In this document: one piece after another, positions 18,101-26,271 of the stretch
How positions within the stretch are numbered: the stretch's first letter is position 1
Layout of the letters: each line of letters opens with the position of its first letter
Source of the DNA: Deltaproteobacteria bacterium
Lineage (GTDB): Bacteria; Desulfobacterota; Binatia; UBA1149; SPBQ01
Assembly (NCBI GenBank): GCA_029262375.1
Contig: JAJCZM010000005.1
Location: 124,001 to 188,000 of the forward strand
Direction: 5' to 3'
Length of the DNA: 64,000 bases
Program-made: the position numbers and the translations under genes
Notes under the pieces: model-generated
Told to the model about the DNA's origin: nothing
The model's input: the letters and a program-made list of their open reading frames with translations, nothing else
Databases searched by the model: none

Positions 18101-18543
18101 GCGGAACGCTGTTGCAGAGCGAAGCGGTATTCCTCTCGAACCTCTGTGCGGCGTACACCGGGATTGGGGACATCGAGAATGCGGTTGCCGTAGGCGAAGA
18201 GGCGGTGGAGTCGGCGCGCAATCGGCGTACTCCGATGTTCGAGATTCGTGCACGGCTCTATCTCGCACGTGCCTTGATGAGGATTGACCTTGCGCGCGCC
18301 GAGCAAGTCCTGAAGGAGGCGCTCGAGCTGATCGAAACCAGCGATGCGCGGGGGTACGAACCGTTCATTCGAGAAGAACTCGCGCGCACCTACCATCGTG
18401 GGGGCGACGACGCGCAATGCACCCGAGAGACCGAGGCAGCGCGGCGTTTGTTCGAGCACAATGGTGCGCCCACACAATTCGAACGGGTCGGGCGCGAACC
18501 CGATCTATGCATCGAATCGAGCGATCCGGCGACGATTCATTGA
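15118..18543 (+). CDS. Adenylate/guanylate cyclase with zinc ribbons, AAA ATPase and TPR repeats
   Basis: 1141 residues from GTG 15118. Two zinc-ribbon pairs lead (CFSCQTENPDRAKFCMDCG, CSECGSALPENARFCINCG). A class III cyclase domain follows at about 95-285, with metal Asp residues in VTVLFADVTESM and YTGDGIMALFG. DYTAQGHTVGLAARIE replaces the usual Asn of VNxAAR with Gly, as is common in this subfamily. An AAA/orphan STAND ATPase comes next (Walker A VADAGSGKSRLCYEF, Walker B VVLVEDLHWID), then about 500 residues of TPR-like helices. Such proteins are large signal-integrating cyclases. A second cyclase overlaps its 3' end. Confidence 0.9.
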   Translation: MQCFSCQTENPDRAKFCMDCGARFGVSCSECGSALPENARFCINCGAPAGAEQAATPAATSSQAERTIPTPQSYTPHHLARKILRSKAALEGERKQVTVLFADVTESMRLAEMVDPETWHEILDGFFSILSGGIHRYEGTINQYTGDGIMALFGAPIAHEDHAHRACYAALGLNESLREYSDEIRRRHGLDFSVRIGINSGEVVVGRIGDDLRMDYTAQGHTVGLAARIEGLAAPNTTYITENTAALVRGYFRLRDLGAFELKGVSGTTGVFELEGLGDARTRLDISKARGFSRFVGRESEMRVLEDALEIVAGGGRRVLGIVADAGSGKSRLCYEFLERCRARGVRVLEGHCLAHGEMIPYLPVLELLRGFFEIKDGDSDRAAREKIAGRALLMDDSLKESLPLLFDFLGYPDPDRPAPQLEAEARRNQLFGVLGRLLQSVDDHEPEVVLVEDLHWIDGASEYFLKGLVELLGAATKTLLIVNSRPGYDRSWLEIDDYEEIALAPLDGSAVLEILRDLLGADPSVRGLADRVRAETAGNPFFVEEVVRTLIETGKLTGEPGAYLLSNPYDEIAIPATVHGVLAARIDRLEDELKDVLAHAAVIGKRFDEALLAEVMEPAIADLGVALARLEEAGFVEQTAVAPHSEYAFCHPLTQEVAYRTQLGERRKVIHKRVGLALEDDCRCERPEESAALLAHHWEQAGDTLKAVTWSMRAAEWATTRDVAESRRHWQKVMELLDGCTDCDDSYQAAIAARRALIEVNWKLGADIEETRRLFEEGLALAHARDDRTVAAGLEASFAMAQLFVGRVEDGLMYLERAVETASKSDDLPLNLQLVSRLAYMQLLTGHLNKAAELFDLSLKMIEDADAAEPGRYAKLVAESTWGVGFRALPMMYLGRYTEAADVHASALVAVREADERGTQTTMYGIGVTLSWFLGEAEAALDFARKQLLLAEEVGVPTLRAGAFDSMAVALMMSERYGEALDYSKKALSTARDSGTLLQSEAVFLSNLCAAYTGIGDIENAVAVGEEAVESARNRRTPMFEIRARLYLARALMRIDLARAEQVLKEALELIETSDARGYEPFIREELARTYHRGGDDAQCTRETEAARRLFEHNGAPTQFERVGREPDLCIESSDPATIH

Positions 18544-20231
18544 TTACCGGCGAACAGGTAGGAACGGTCGAGCCCGCGCTCACGGCTGGCGCAGGGCAAG
18601 CTGACGCTGCCGAAGCGCTCGGCGGGTCGGGCGAGTCCGGCGAATATGGGATTCCCGTAGCACGCCTTCCTTTATGGGTCCTCATGAGTCTTTTCGCGAT
18701 CATCGCGGTCAACGCGATCGCGAGCGTCAGCACGTTCTTCACGGTCAGCTTGATGGGCAACGTCAGCGCCTTCGCACTCGAGGTACGGGCGCACGAGTAC
18801 GAGATCATGCCGTACTTCAACACCGTTGCTTACGTACTACCGGCCGTCGTGCTCGTGGGGTACATGTGGCCGCTGCTTTCGTTTCATCGCTGTGGTGGCG
18901 CGACCGGCGTTAGCGAAGTCGTGCAACGTCGCGCGGTGAGCTTTCCCGCTGTCGCCGCGATCGTGACGCTCGCGATGTGGTGCTTGAGCGTGGTCGTGTT
19001 TCCGACCTTCACGTTCTTTCACCTCGGTCGCTGGTCCACTGAGCTGATGTCCCAGCAGATTCTCTCGCCGCTGGTGAACGGCTTTATCGCAGCAACGACG
19101 ACCTATCTTTTCGTCGATTGGATCTTTCGAGCGACGGTATACGCCGAGTTGTTTCCCGACGGAGGTCTGAATTCCGTCCCCGGTACGCTCACGCTCGGAG
19201 TGCGCGCGCGCATGCTCGTATTCTTGGCGGCGGTAGCCTTCCTTCCTTTGTTTACGATGCTCGGGCTCGCGCGTTCGGCGCAGTCACGCTACCTGGCCGG
19301 TATGGATGCTGATCGCGTCGTCGAAGCCTTGGCGATGGGTAGCGCCGCGGTCTTTTTCGTCTACACGGGACTCGGCGTCGTGCTGACGTTGGCGCTTGCG
19401 CGAACGTTCACTCTGCCGCTCGCCGACGTGCTTCGTGTCGTGCGGCGCGTGGGGGAGGGCGATCTCCGCGGCTCTGTACGCGTGGGCTCCGCCGATGAGG
19501 TCGGGCGATTGCAGGAAGGCGTCAACGCGATGATCTCCGGACTGCGCGACAAAGAACGTGTCATGCAGGTTTTCGGTCGAGCGGTCGAGCCGGAGGTGCG
19601 CGATCGTCTGCTGGCAGGTGCGTCTGCGAAGGCTGAGCGTGTCACGGCGACGATCATGTTCTGCGATTTGCGCGGATTCACTGCGCTCAGCGAGCGCAGC
19701 GAACCGGAAGACGTCGTGCGAACCCTGAACGCCTACTTCTCTGAGGTCGCCTCGTGGACACGCGAGTGCGGCGGGATGGTCGATAAATTCATCGGCGACG
19801 CTGCGCTGCTGGTGTTCGGTTTGTTCGACCGAGACGAAGATACCGATGCGAAGGCCGGCGCCGATGCGGCGCTACGATGCGCACTCGGTCTGCGAGAGCG
19901 CATTCGTGGGCTAAATCTGCAGCGCCTCGCAGACGGGCAGTCCGAGCTCGCTATCCGGATGGCCGTGCATACCGGCGAAGTACTTGCTGCGACGATCGGG
20001 AGCGACGAGCGACACGAGTACACGGTGATCGGAGACACGGTGAACGTCGCCGCCCGGCTCAACGAAGTCTGTAAGGAACGGTCGGTCGATCTGATCGTGT
20101 CGGGCGAGACTGTTGCGCGTGCGCAGGCGACCAATCTGGCGGATCTGGCGAGCAACGAGACGTCGATCCAAGTTCGCGGGCGTACGCAGCCGGTGCGCTT
20201 CGTGGAAGTAGGCGAGCAGGGCGTCGTTTAG
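18507..20231 (+). CDS. Membrane adenylate cyclase with HAMP domain
   Basis: 574 residues from ATG 18507, overlapping the upstream cyclase by 37 bases; a TTG at 18540 is also possible. About six membrane helices occupy residues 45-310, a HAMP linker (LALARTFTLPLADVLRVVRRVGEGDLRG) follows, then a class III cyclase domain. Its catalytic set is complete: Asp in MFCDLRGFTAL, Lys-Asp in DKFIGDAALLVFG, and Asp, Asn and Arg in YTVIGDTVNVAARL. The layout is the mycobacterial Rv3645-type cyclase. Lying next to a soluble cyclase, it points to a shared cAMP/cGMP locus. The 3' end overlaps the convergent desaturase by 4 bases. Confidence 0.9.
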   Translation: MHRIERSGDDSLITGEQVGTVEPALTAGAGQADAAEALGGSGESGEYGIPVARLPLWVLMSLFAIIAVNAIASVSTFFTVSLMGNVSAFALEVRAHEYEIMPYFNTVAYVLPAVVLVGYMWPLLSFHRCGGATGVSEVVQRRAVSFPAVAAIVTLAMWCLSVVVFPTFTFFHLGRWSTELMSQQILSPLVNGFIAATTTYLFVDWIFRATVYAELFPDGGLNSVPGTLTLGVRARMLVFLAAVAFLPLFTMLGLARSAQSRYLAGMDADRVVEALAMGSAAVFFVYTGLGVVLTLALARTFTLPLADVLRVVRRVGEGDLRGSVRVGSADEVGRLQEGVNAMISGLRDKERVMQVFGRAVEPEVRDRLLAGASAKAERVTATIMFCDLRGFTALSERSEPEDVVRTLNAYFSEVASWTRECGGMVDKFIGDAALLVFGLFDRDEDTDAKAGADAALRCALGLRERIRGLNLQRLADGQSELAIRMAVHTGEVLAATIGSDERHEYTVIGDTVNVAARLNEVCKERSVDLIVSGETVARAQATNLADLASNETSIQVRGRTQPVRFVEVGEQGVV

Positions 20232-21205
20232 CCCCAGGTCAGACTCTGATCCGTATCGCCATGGGTGCCCGCGCCGCCCGACGCCGATCCCGCCATCTTC
20301 AGAATGGTCGCGTAGCCGGTATCGATACACGCATCGGCGAGTACACCGCGGTCGCGCAAAATCGTGTGTAGCTTCGGCAGGTTGTACAGCGGCATGCCCA
20401 TGAACAGATGATGTTCCAGGTGATAGTTCACACGGTTGGGTGCGATGAGCAGTCGCTCGAGCGGGTTCACGATCGTTGTTCGCGTATTCTTGAGCGGGTT
20501 GGCCGGGTCTTCGATCATCGAATGTTCGGCGATGGCCCGAATGCGCATGACCAGGCTGAACGTCGTGAGCCACGACACGATCCATAGCAGGTAGAGGGCG
20601 GGGTGGCCGGCGGCGGCGAGAATCGCAAACAGTATCGCGTTCGTAATGAGCACGCCGCGCAGCGCGACGAGACCGCCTTGAACGCGCTTGACCTTTCCTC
20701 GTGATCGTCCGAGATCGCGCTTCAACGTCGCTTTGGCTCGCTTCCAGCCGGTTTGTCCGCTGAGGTCGCGCCACACTTTGCGCCACATGCTCTTGGCGGT
20801 CGTGGGAAACGGCTCGGCGAGGGCGCGATCGGGGTCTTCGTCGGTCCAGTTCTTTGCGTGATGCACGAGGTGATACGCGCGATAGGGTTCGACGTCCGAC
20901 CAAACGGGGTACGACGCGAGCCAGTTTCCGACCCTGTCGTTCCAGGTTGGATTGCTCAGCAGTGCACGGTGCGCAGCCTCGTGCATGATGACGGCGAAGC
21001 CAAGCTGGCGCGCGCCGATGACGAAAATCGCGACGAGCATCGTCAGTATCGATGGGTGCCACGCGACGAGCGCGAACGCGGCGGCCACGATGGCCCAGTT
21101 TCCGATGATCGAAGCCCAGCCGCGCCAGTCCTCGATCCTCATCAGGGCGCGACGCTCTTCGCGCGTGAGTGCGGCGATCCAGGGATGTTGTTCGGGAGTT
21201 GTCAT
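20228..21205 (-). CDS. Fatty acid desaturase (membrane di-iron)
   Basis: 325 residues with the three His boxes of membrane desaturases/hydroxylases: HEAAH (VIMHEAAHRALL), HLVHH (YRAYHLVHHAKN) and EHHLF (VNYHLEHHLFMGMP). Four to six hydrophobic helices flank them, including IIGNWAIVAAAFALVAW and PSILTMLVAIFVIGARQ. These enzymes use a di-iron centre and O2 to desaturate or hydroxylate acyl chains. A PaaX-type regulator lies just upstream on the same strand (gap 43 bp). Confidence 0.9.
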   Translation of the reverse strand: MTTPEQHPWIAALTREERRALMRIEDWRGWASIIGNWAIVAAAFALVAWHPSILTMLVAIFVIGARQLGFAVIMHEAAHRALLSNPTWNDRVGNWLASYPVWSDVEPYRAYHLVHHAKNWTDEDPDRALAEPFPTTAKSMWRKVWRDLSGQTGWKRAKATLKRDLGRSRGKVKRVQGGLVALRGVLITNAILFAILAAAGHPALYLLWIVSWLTTFSLVMRIRAIAEHSMIEDPANPLKNTRTTIVNPLERLLIAPNRVNYHLEHHLFMGMPLYNLPKLHTILRDRGVLADACIDTGYATILKMAGSASGGAGTHGDTDQSLTWG

Positions 21206-21248
21206 AGCAATTCTATCTCCGGCTCCATTTCCGAAACCATATCCGACA

Positions 21249-22160
21249 CTATCGCCGAATAGACGCGCTTTCGCGCGCGAGGACTGCGGCCCGCGCTGGG
21301 CTGGAATCTTGCGCCTTGCCCATCGTTTCCATAGCGCCCATCGTGCCCAATCTGCCGGGCGCTGCTTTCACGCGCACACCGTGTCGTTGCAGTAGGGGCG
21401 CCCAACATACGCGTCCGAGTCTGTCATATTCCCGAAGAGCGAGAGCCACGTTGTGGCGATCCGTTTCGGGGACGATTTGCTCAGGAAGAAGCGGGTCCAT
21501 GACGAGCAGCCGGATGACGTTACCGCCCACCACGAATGATTCGACCATCGCGTCCTGTTCATTGAGCTGTTTGAGGTGTTTGGTGCTCTCTCGCATCGAA
21601 TCGAGCGCATGACGATATCCACGCTGGATAGCGTTGATGTCCCACAGACTTCGTGCGCGCTGTTCGTCGTCGCTGCCGAGCCTACTGGCACCGAAGCAGC
21701 TGAGCCTCGCATCGGCACCGAGTGCCAGTAGTTCGATACGCAGATCGTCGACGCGCGAGGTCAGGTTGTCTGGGCGAACGAGGAGGTCGGGGTTGAGTTC
21801 TTTGAAACTGAGTAGGTCCAACGCGCGGTTGGTCTTGCGGCGTGCTCTACGGTCGGACTTCTCTACCGCGGCGATGTGCACCGCCAGCCAGTCACCGCGC
21901 CATGGGCGCGTGGCATCCGCCACCGCGCGCCACGATGCGATTCTCGACATCGTCGAATCCGCGCCTGTCCCGAGAAAGTAGTGGCCGCGTTCGTCGCGCT
22001 CGACCAGACGTTGGGCGCCCATGCGGGTGAGAGTGACGCGCACACGGTTTTCGTCGATGCCGAAGGCCTCGGCGGCACTCACCAGTAGCGCGACCGGCAT
22101 GCTCCCACCGCGCATCGTCGACAGGAGGTCGAGCACCAGGCTCTTGGCCGTCACTTCCAT
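21249..22160 (-). CDS. PaaX-family transcriptional regulator
   Basis: 303 residues from ATG 22160. The N-terminal winged helix (LVLDLLSTMRGGSMPVALLVSAAEAFGIDENRVRVTLTRM) and later WLAVHIAAVEKSDRRARRKTNRAL and LRIELLALGADARL fit PaaX, the phenylacetyl-CoA-responsive repressor family. A TTG at 22196 would add 12 residues, but that TTG is part of a strong -35 box, so the ATG is preferred and the message would be leaderless. No phenylacetate genes are adjacent; the desaturase downstream is the likeliest partner. Confidence 0.8.
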   Translation of the reverse strand: MEVTAKSLVLDLLSTMRGGSMPVALLVSAAEAFGIDENRVRVTLTRMGAQRLVERDERGHYFLGTGADSTMSRIASWRAVADATRPWRGDWLAVHIAAVEKSDRRARRKTNRALDLLSFKELNPDLLVRPDNLTSRVDDLRIELLALGADARLSCFGASRLGSDDEQRARSLWDINAIQRGYRHALDSMRESTKHLKQLNEQDAMVESFVVGGNVIRLLVMDPLLPEQIVPETDRHNVALALREYDRLGRVCWAPLLQRHGVRVKAAPGRLGTMGAMETMGKAQDSSPARAAVLARESASIRR

Positions 22161-22167
22161 CCTGATG

Positions 22168-22196
22168 ACATTACGAAAGATGGCGGATTGGGTCAA
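22168..22196 (-). promoter_or_regulatory. Sigma-70-type promoter for the PaaX gene
   Basis: On the minus strand TTGACC (22196-22191) and TAATGT (22173-22168) are separated by exactly 17 bases. The start of transcription would fall near 22161, next to the ATG at 22160, implying a leaderless message. ACATTAC at 22168-22174 and GTAATGT at 22202-22208 form a 7-bp inverted repeat straddling the promoter, a candidate operator for self-repression. Confidence 0.55.
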
Positions 22197-22213
22197 CCCC
22201 TGTAATGTTTGGC

Positions 22214-23506
22214 TCAGCGGATCTCGCTGCGGACGGCGTTGCCCAGTATGTCGTCGGCAATGCGCGCGAACGCCGGGCCGAGGTCTTCGGGCTGTCCTGC
22301 GAGCACTGCGCGGCCGGCGGGGGCGCCGCGGTCTAGCCGGCCCCCGTGGTTCGCGAGGCGCCTGACGAACGCAAGGTCGGGAACGTCGGCCCTGTGTTCC
22401 GGTTCCGGCGTGCGTCCTCTGTAACCGACGACGTAGAGCGTGGTGTCGTCCGCCCTCAGAAGGTTGGCCCGGTTCTGGGCGTGCGCCGCCGCTTGCGCAC
22501 GGATGTTGTGTCCGTCCACTCGATACTTGCCTGGCAGATACTTCGGTGCGACCGAGGTCGCGTAGCTCGCGTTATCGGTGGTGATCGCGATGCCTGAGTC
22601 GCTGAAGTATCGAACCTTGCGCCCGTCCGCCGAACTGAACAGCCCGCGATAGGATGGTCCGTTGATGTATGCGGCTACGATGCCGTCAAAGTAGGCGGGC
22701 GATGTTCGGTCGGGCATCGGAAAACGATCCGCGTAGGCGGTCGGTGGTCCGTCGGTGAACAGCACGACCACGCGTTCGGCTGTCGCGCGCTGTCCGGCAT
22801 TCGCCAGAGATTGCTTCGCGACGCGCAATCCCTCGTCGGTTGCTGCGTCGGTGATGGGCGAGAGTTGCGCGAGCGATGCGGCAATCGGCCCACGGAAGTC
22901 TCTGCGTAGTTCGACGCGTTCGGCCGCCCAGGTCGAGTAGGTTACCAAACCGATTCGATCGACGTCCTCTTCGAATTGCCCGACGAACTCCGCTACCGCA
23001 TCTCGCAGCGCGGGGAGTCCACCGTTTCGGTGCAGCGAGAACGATGCATCGACGACGATCGTCATATCGATCGGATAGCGTATCGCCTCGCTTTGACGTG
23101 CGACGACAGCGATGTCCCTGCCGAGTAGCTTTCCGAATCGAACGGGCGCGGTGGTCAGCCCCGAAAGCCGTACGTGTATGGTGTCGGACTCCGTACGATC
23201 CACGTCGAGGCGGACGTCGGTGATGTCGGTGGCGTTGAGTCCTTCGGTCCAGACCGCGTCTGAGACGCCGAACGCATTCGTAGCACGCGCGATTCCGGTA
23301 CTGCGCGCGCCTTCTCGCGCGGCCGCCTCGAGTGCGTCACTGAGTCTCGTTCCTGCTCGATGCGCGGCCGTTAGATCGAGCGCGAAACCCGCCGACACGA
23401 ACGCGGCAGAAAGCCAGAGGAGGGACGCCGCGACGACGGCGCCTCTGCTGCCGCGGATTCGTCTCGGGGCCGATCGTACGGGAGTGGTTTCTGTTCGGAG
23501 GGCCAT
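22214..23506 (-). CDS. TadG-like von Willebrand factor A domain protein
   Basis: 430 residues. The N-terminus RGAVVAASLLWLSAAFVSAGFALDL is a pilin-like single membrane anchor as in TadE/TadG. A vWA domain follows: PIDMTIVVDASFSLHRNG gives the MIDAS DxSxS, with VLFTDGPPT carrying a later metal residue. TadG proteins assist Flp pilus assembly, but no tad, flp or cpa genes are near, so this is an orphan or belongs to a scattered locus. Confidence 0.8.
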   Translation of the reverse strand: MALRTETTPVRSAPRRIRGSRGAVVAASLLWLSAAFVSAGFALDLTAAHRAGTRLSDALEAAAREGARSTGIARATNAFGVSDAVWTEGLNATDITDVRLDVDRTESDTIHVRLSGLTTAPVRFGKLLGRDIAVVARQSEAIRYPIDMTIVVDASFSLHRNGGLPALRDAVAEFVGQFEEDVDRIGLVTYSTWAAERVELRRDFRGPIAASLAQLSPITDAATDEGLRVAKQSLANAGQRATAERVVVLFTDGPPTAYADRFPMPDRTSPAYFDGIVAAYINGPSYRGLFSSADGRKVRYFSDSGIAITTDNASYATSVAPKYLPGKYRVDGHNIRAQAAAHAQNRANLLRADDTTLYVVGYRGRTPEPEHRADVPDLAFVRRLANHGGRLDRGAPAGRAVLAGQPEDLGPAFARIADDILGNAVRSEIR

Positions 23507-23821
23507 TGAATGAAGTTCTTGCGTAGCGTTTTTCGAGCTAGGCTCGCGCGTTTGGGCATGTGAGGCCCGTCCCTGCGCTGCAAGTGCTGTACCGTTGTCT
23601 GCGCGCGTCGGAGCGGAGTTCGCGCCGTCGTCGCGGCGATGATCGGGGCGTTTTGCGTGTTCAGCGCGCGATATGGCAAACGCCGTGCGGCCGCGAGCGT
23701 TACACGATCACCTCAACGGCGAGTTCTCGCCGCCCCTGCGCAGCCGGCTGGCGAAGCCGTCGGGGCGGCCGCATAATGCGCGCCGGTTATCCGAAACGCG
23801 TAGCCAAACGGAGAAGAGCGA
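23507..23821. other. Intergenic region between divergent TadG-like and DUF2461 genes
   Basis: No coding potential is convincing on either strand. It holds several inverted repeats: CGGCGAG/CTCGCCG around TT (23717-23732), the palindrome CAGCCGGCTG (23741-23750), and CCGCCCC/GGGGCGG (23730-23736 with 23762-23768). CATAAT near 23775 could be a -10 box for the plus-strand gene but has no clear -35. Confidence 0.5.
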
Positions 23822-24529
23822 GTGGCCGATTCCTTTCAGGGGTTCCCCCCCGACCTGTTCAAATTCTTGCGAAGCCTGTCGCGCAACAACGACCGCGATT
23901 GGTTCAATGCCAACAAGCAGCGTTACAAAGATAACATCGTTGCGCCGATGTCCGATTTCATCTCGGCGATGGACGGTAAGTTGGCAAAGGTCTCGGATTG
24001 TTTTCTCGCCGATCCGCGACCAAACGGCGGTTCGATGTTCCGCATCTATCGCGACATCCGTTTCTCGAAGGACAAGCGGCCGTACAAAGATCACGTTGCC
24101 TGTCACTTCCGTCACATCGGAGGGCGCGATTTCAGCGCGCTCGGTTTCTACGTTCACCTGGAGCCGAAGAGCGTGTTCTTCGGAGGCGGCATGTATCATC
24201 CGCCCAACCCTGTGCTTCGCGATATTCGAGCGGGGATCGTCGATGATCCCACCGGTTGGAAGCGAGCGACGCGATCGAAGGCGTTCAAGACTCGGTTCGG
24301 AGCCGTCGAGGGCGACTCGCTCAAACGAGCTCCGCAGGGTTTCGACCCGGAGCATCCGCTGGTCGACGATCTGAAGCGGAAGTCGTTCTTTGCGGTGCAG
24401 CGCGTCGATCCCGATTTGGCTCTTACCAAGGAATTCGCGGTCGAGGTACAGAAGTCGTTCGTCGCACTGAAGCCGATGATGCGATTCCTAGCCGAGTCCG
24501 TTGGCGTACCGTTCGAACTGGACGATTGA
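23822..24529 (+). CDS. DUF2461 domain-containing protein
   Basis: 235 residues from GTG 23822. The family core is present end to end: FPPDLFKFLRSLSRNNDRDWFNANKQRY, FRIYRDIRFSKDKRPYKDH, GFYVHLEPKSVFFGGGMYHP and a C-terminal PLVDDLKRKSFFAVQ. DUF2461 (TIGR02453) is widespread in bacteria and fungi with no settled biochemical role. Length is normal for the family and there are no targeting signals. Confidence 0.9.
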   Translation: MADSFQGFPPDLFKFLRSLSRNNDRDWFNANKQRYKDNIVAPMSDFISAMDGKLAKVSDCFLADPRPNGGSMFRIYRDIRFSKDKRPYKDHVACHFRHIGGRDFSALGFYVHLEPKSVFFGGGMYHPPNPVLRDIRAGIVDDPTGWKRATRSKAFKTRFGAVEGDSLKRAPQGFDPEHPLVDDLKRKSFFAVQRVDPDLALTKEFAVEVQKSFVALKPMMRFLAESVGVPFELDD

Positions 24530-24543
24530 TCGCTGGGCGTAGG

Positions 24544-25467
24544 CTAGTCCATGGCGTCGAGGAACGATTCGACGACGTCGGCCCACGCGTCGGGAGTCTC
24601 GTAGTAGGGCGAGTGTCCCGCGCCCGGAATGACTCGTACACGCGATGCGGCGAGCAGTGTAGACACGTGTTCGACCAGGCTGGGTGGAAAGATCGCGTCT
24701 CGTTCTCCGACGATGAATAGCGTCGGTACCTGATTGCGCGACAACGCGGTGGTGCTCGCGTCCTGGCGGCCGAGCGCAGCGACGACGTCGGCGGGTCGCG
24801 GCGAACCGAACGTCGACAGCAACTGGTAGAGATAGCCGTCCTCTGGGTTCGCAAGACTGAACTCGCTGTCGAGTGCCGGATGAAACCCGAGCGGAGGCGG
24901 TTCAGCAGCGAGGGAACGTGCACGCTCGGCGACCGCATCGTAGTGGGAGCGGCTGCGATCGTCGAAGATTCCCGCGAAGGTATCGGCCAGAATCAGTGCG
25001 CTCGTGCGCTGCGGATGCGAGAGCGCGAACTGTAGGGCCGTCCATCCCCCCATCGACTGACCGATGATCGCTGCCCGCTCGATCTCGAGAGCGTCGAGAA
25101 CGGCGACCAAATCGCCGACCAGTTCGTTGACATCGATATCGACCCGCTCACCGGTGGACGGCGCGAAGCCTCGTTGCGATACCGTGACCACGGTGCGATG
25201 CGCCGAAAGCCGAGGGACTTGGCGATACCAGACGGCGTGGTTGCCGCCCAGTCCGTGAATCAACACCACCGCCGGCCCACTACCGGCACGCTCGTAGTAG
25301 ATCGAGCCCGCGTTGGTGCTCTCGACGAACCCACGTTCGCGAAGCGTGTCGGCGCGCGCCGGCGCGTTGCTCACACCGTGTGTCGCGCAGGCACCGGCGA
25401 ACAAGAGCACGTTGAGCGCGATCGTGATTTGAGCAGCGGTGGAGGAGCGTGATGGAAGAGTTCGCAT
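24544..25467 (-). CDS. Alpha/beta-hydrolase lipoprotein
   Basis: 307 residues. A signal peptide ends in a lipobox-like LLFAGAC, so the enzyme is probably lipid-anchored in the envelope. The hydrolase core shows the oxyanion strand VVLIHGLGGNHAVW, the nucleophile elbow IIGQSMGGWTALQFAL, the acid region TLFIVGERDAIFPPS and the His in VIPGAGHSPYYETP. The substrate is unknown. It converges with the DUF2461 gene (14-base gap). Confidence 0.88.
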   Translation of the reverse strand: MRTLPSRSSTAAQITIALNVLLFAGACATHGVSNAPARADTLRERGFVESTNAGSIYYERAGSGPAVVLIHGLGGNHAVWYRQVPRLSAHRTVVTVSQRGFAPSTGERVDIDVNELVGDLVAVLDALEIERAAIIGQSMGGWTALQFALSHPQRTSALILADTFAGIFDDRSRSHYDAVAERARSLAAEPPPLGFHPALDSEFSLANPEDGYLYQLLSTFGSPRPADVVAALGRQDASTTALSRNQVPTLFIVGERDAIFPPSLVEHVSTLLAASRVRVIPGAGHSPYYETPDAWADVVESFLDAMD

Positions 25468-25631
25468 GTGTGTCGTTATCGGGGAGCGGCGAGCCTACTC
25501 GATCTCGGGGGGCGCTCAAGCACTCACGAGAGGAGATTTGCGCGTCGGTGGCGTAAGCACTACCGTGACGTGCCGCGTCGATGCTCGCACGTTGCGATAA
25601 ATCGACTCGGACATCGGAGATCATGAAGTAG

Positions 25632-26198
25632 ATGGAGAAGGTTCAAGCAACCGAACTGCGGCCCGGAATGGTCGTGATGTACAACGATCAACCGCATCGA
25701 GTGATGACGTTTCAGCACCGTACTCCCGGCAAGGGCAACGCGATCGTGCAGGTGAAAATGCGCGGGATCATGACGGGCGTCCAGACGGAAACGCGTCTGA
25801 TGTCGACCGAGAGAATGGAGCGCGTCGCCATCACGTTGCGCAACATGCAGTATCTGTACAGCGACGGTGACGGCTTCGTCTTCATGGACACCGAGACTTA
25901 CGATCAATTAACCATCCCCGCCGACGCGCTCGAGGCCGAGGCACCTTGGCTCGAAGAGAGCATGGAGGTCAGTCTTCAGTACGCGGGCGATGACCCCACA
26001 GGTATCGAGTTGCCCAAGCTCATCGAGATCGAGGTCACCGAGACCGAGCCCGCGATGAAGGGCGCGACGGCCTCCGCATCGCCGAAGCCCGCAACGTTGG
26101 CGAACGGTGTGGTGATCAAGATCCCCCAGTTCATTGAGACCGGCGAGATGATCCGCGTCGATCCTGTGGAGCTTCGTTACGTTGAGCGAGTACGCTGA
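25632..26198 (+). CDS. efp: Translation elongation factor P
   Basis: 188 residues with the three EF-P domains. The KOW-like N-terminus is VQATELRPGMVVMYNDQPHRV; the ribosome-contacting loop HRTPGKGNAIVQVKMR carries the tip Lys modified by EpmA-type lysylation in many bacteria. OB domains follow, ending with ANGVVIKIPQFIETGEMIRVDP. EF-P relieves stalling at polyproline stretches. No epmA/epmB or earP is in the window, so the modification route is unresolved. Confidence 0.93.
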   Translation: MEKVQATELRPGMVVMYNDQPHRVMTFQHRTPGKGNAIVQVKMRGIMTGVQTETRLMSTERMERVAITLRNMQYLYSDGDGFVFMDTETYDQLTIPADALEAEAPWLEESMEVSLQYAGDDPTGIELPKLIEIEVTETEPAMKGATASASPKPATLANGVVIKIPQFIETGEMIRVDPVELRYVERVR

Positions 26199-26271
26199 CC
26201 GGCGCGGTTAGACCCGTGCCCATCCTCTCGATTGCGCGCCAAGTGCACTGTGAAAAGGTTGAACGCTTAGC

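Noticed and set aside
19911..21062. Long minus-strand open frame of about 383 codons across the cyclase end and desaturase
   Set aside because: It is Arg/His-rich and low in hydrophobic pattern, and lies in another frame of the well-supported desaturase with three His boxes. GC-rich codon bias creates such shadows.
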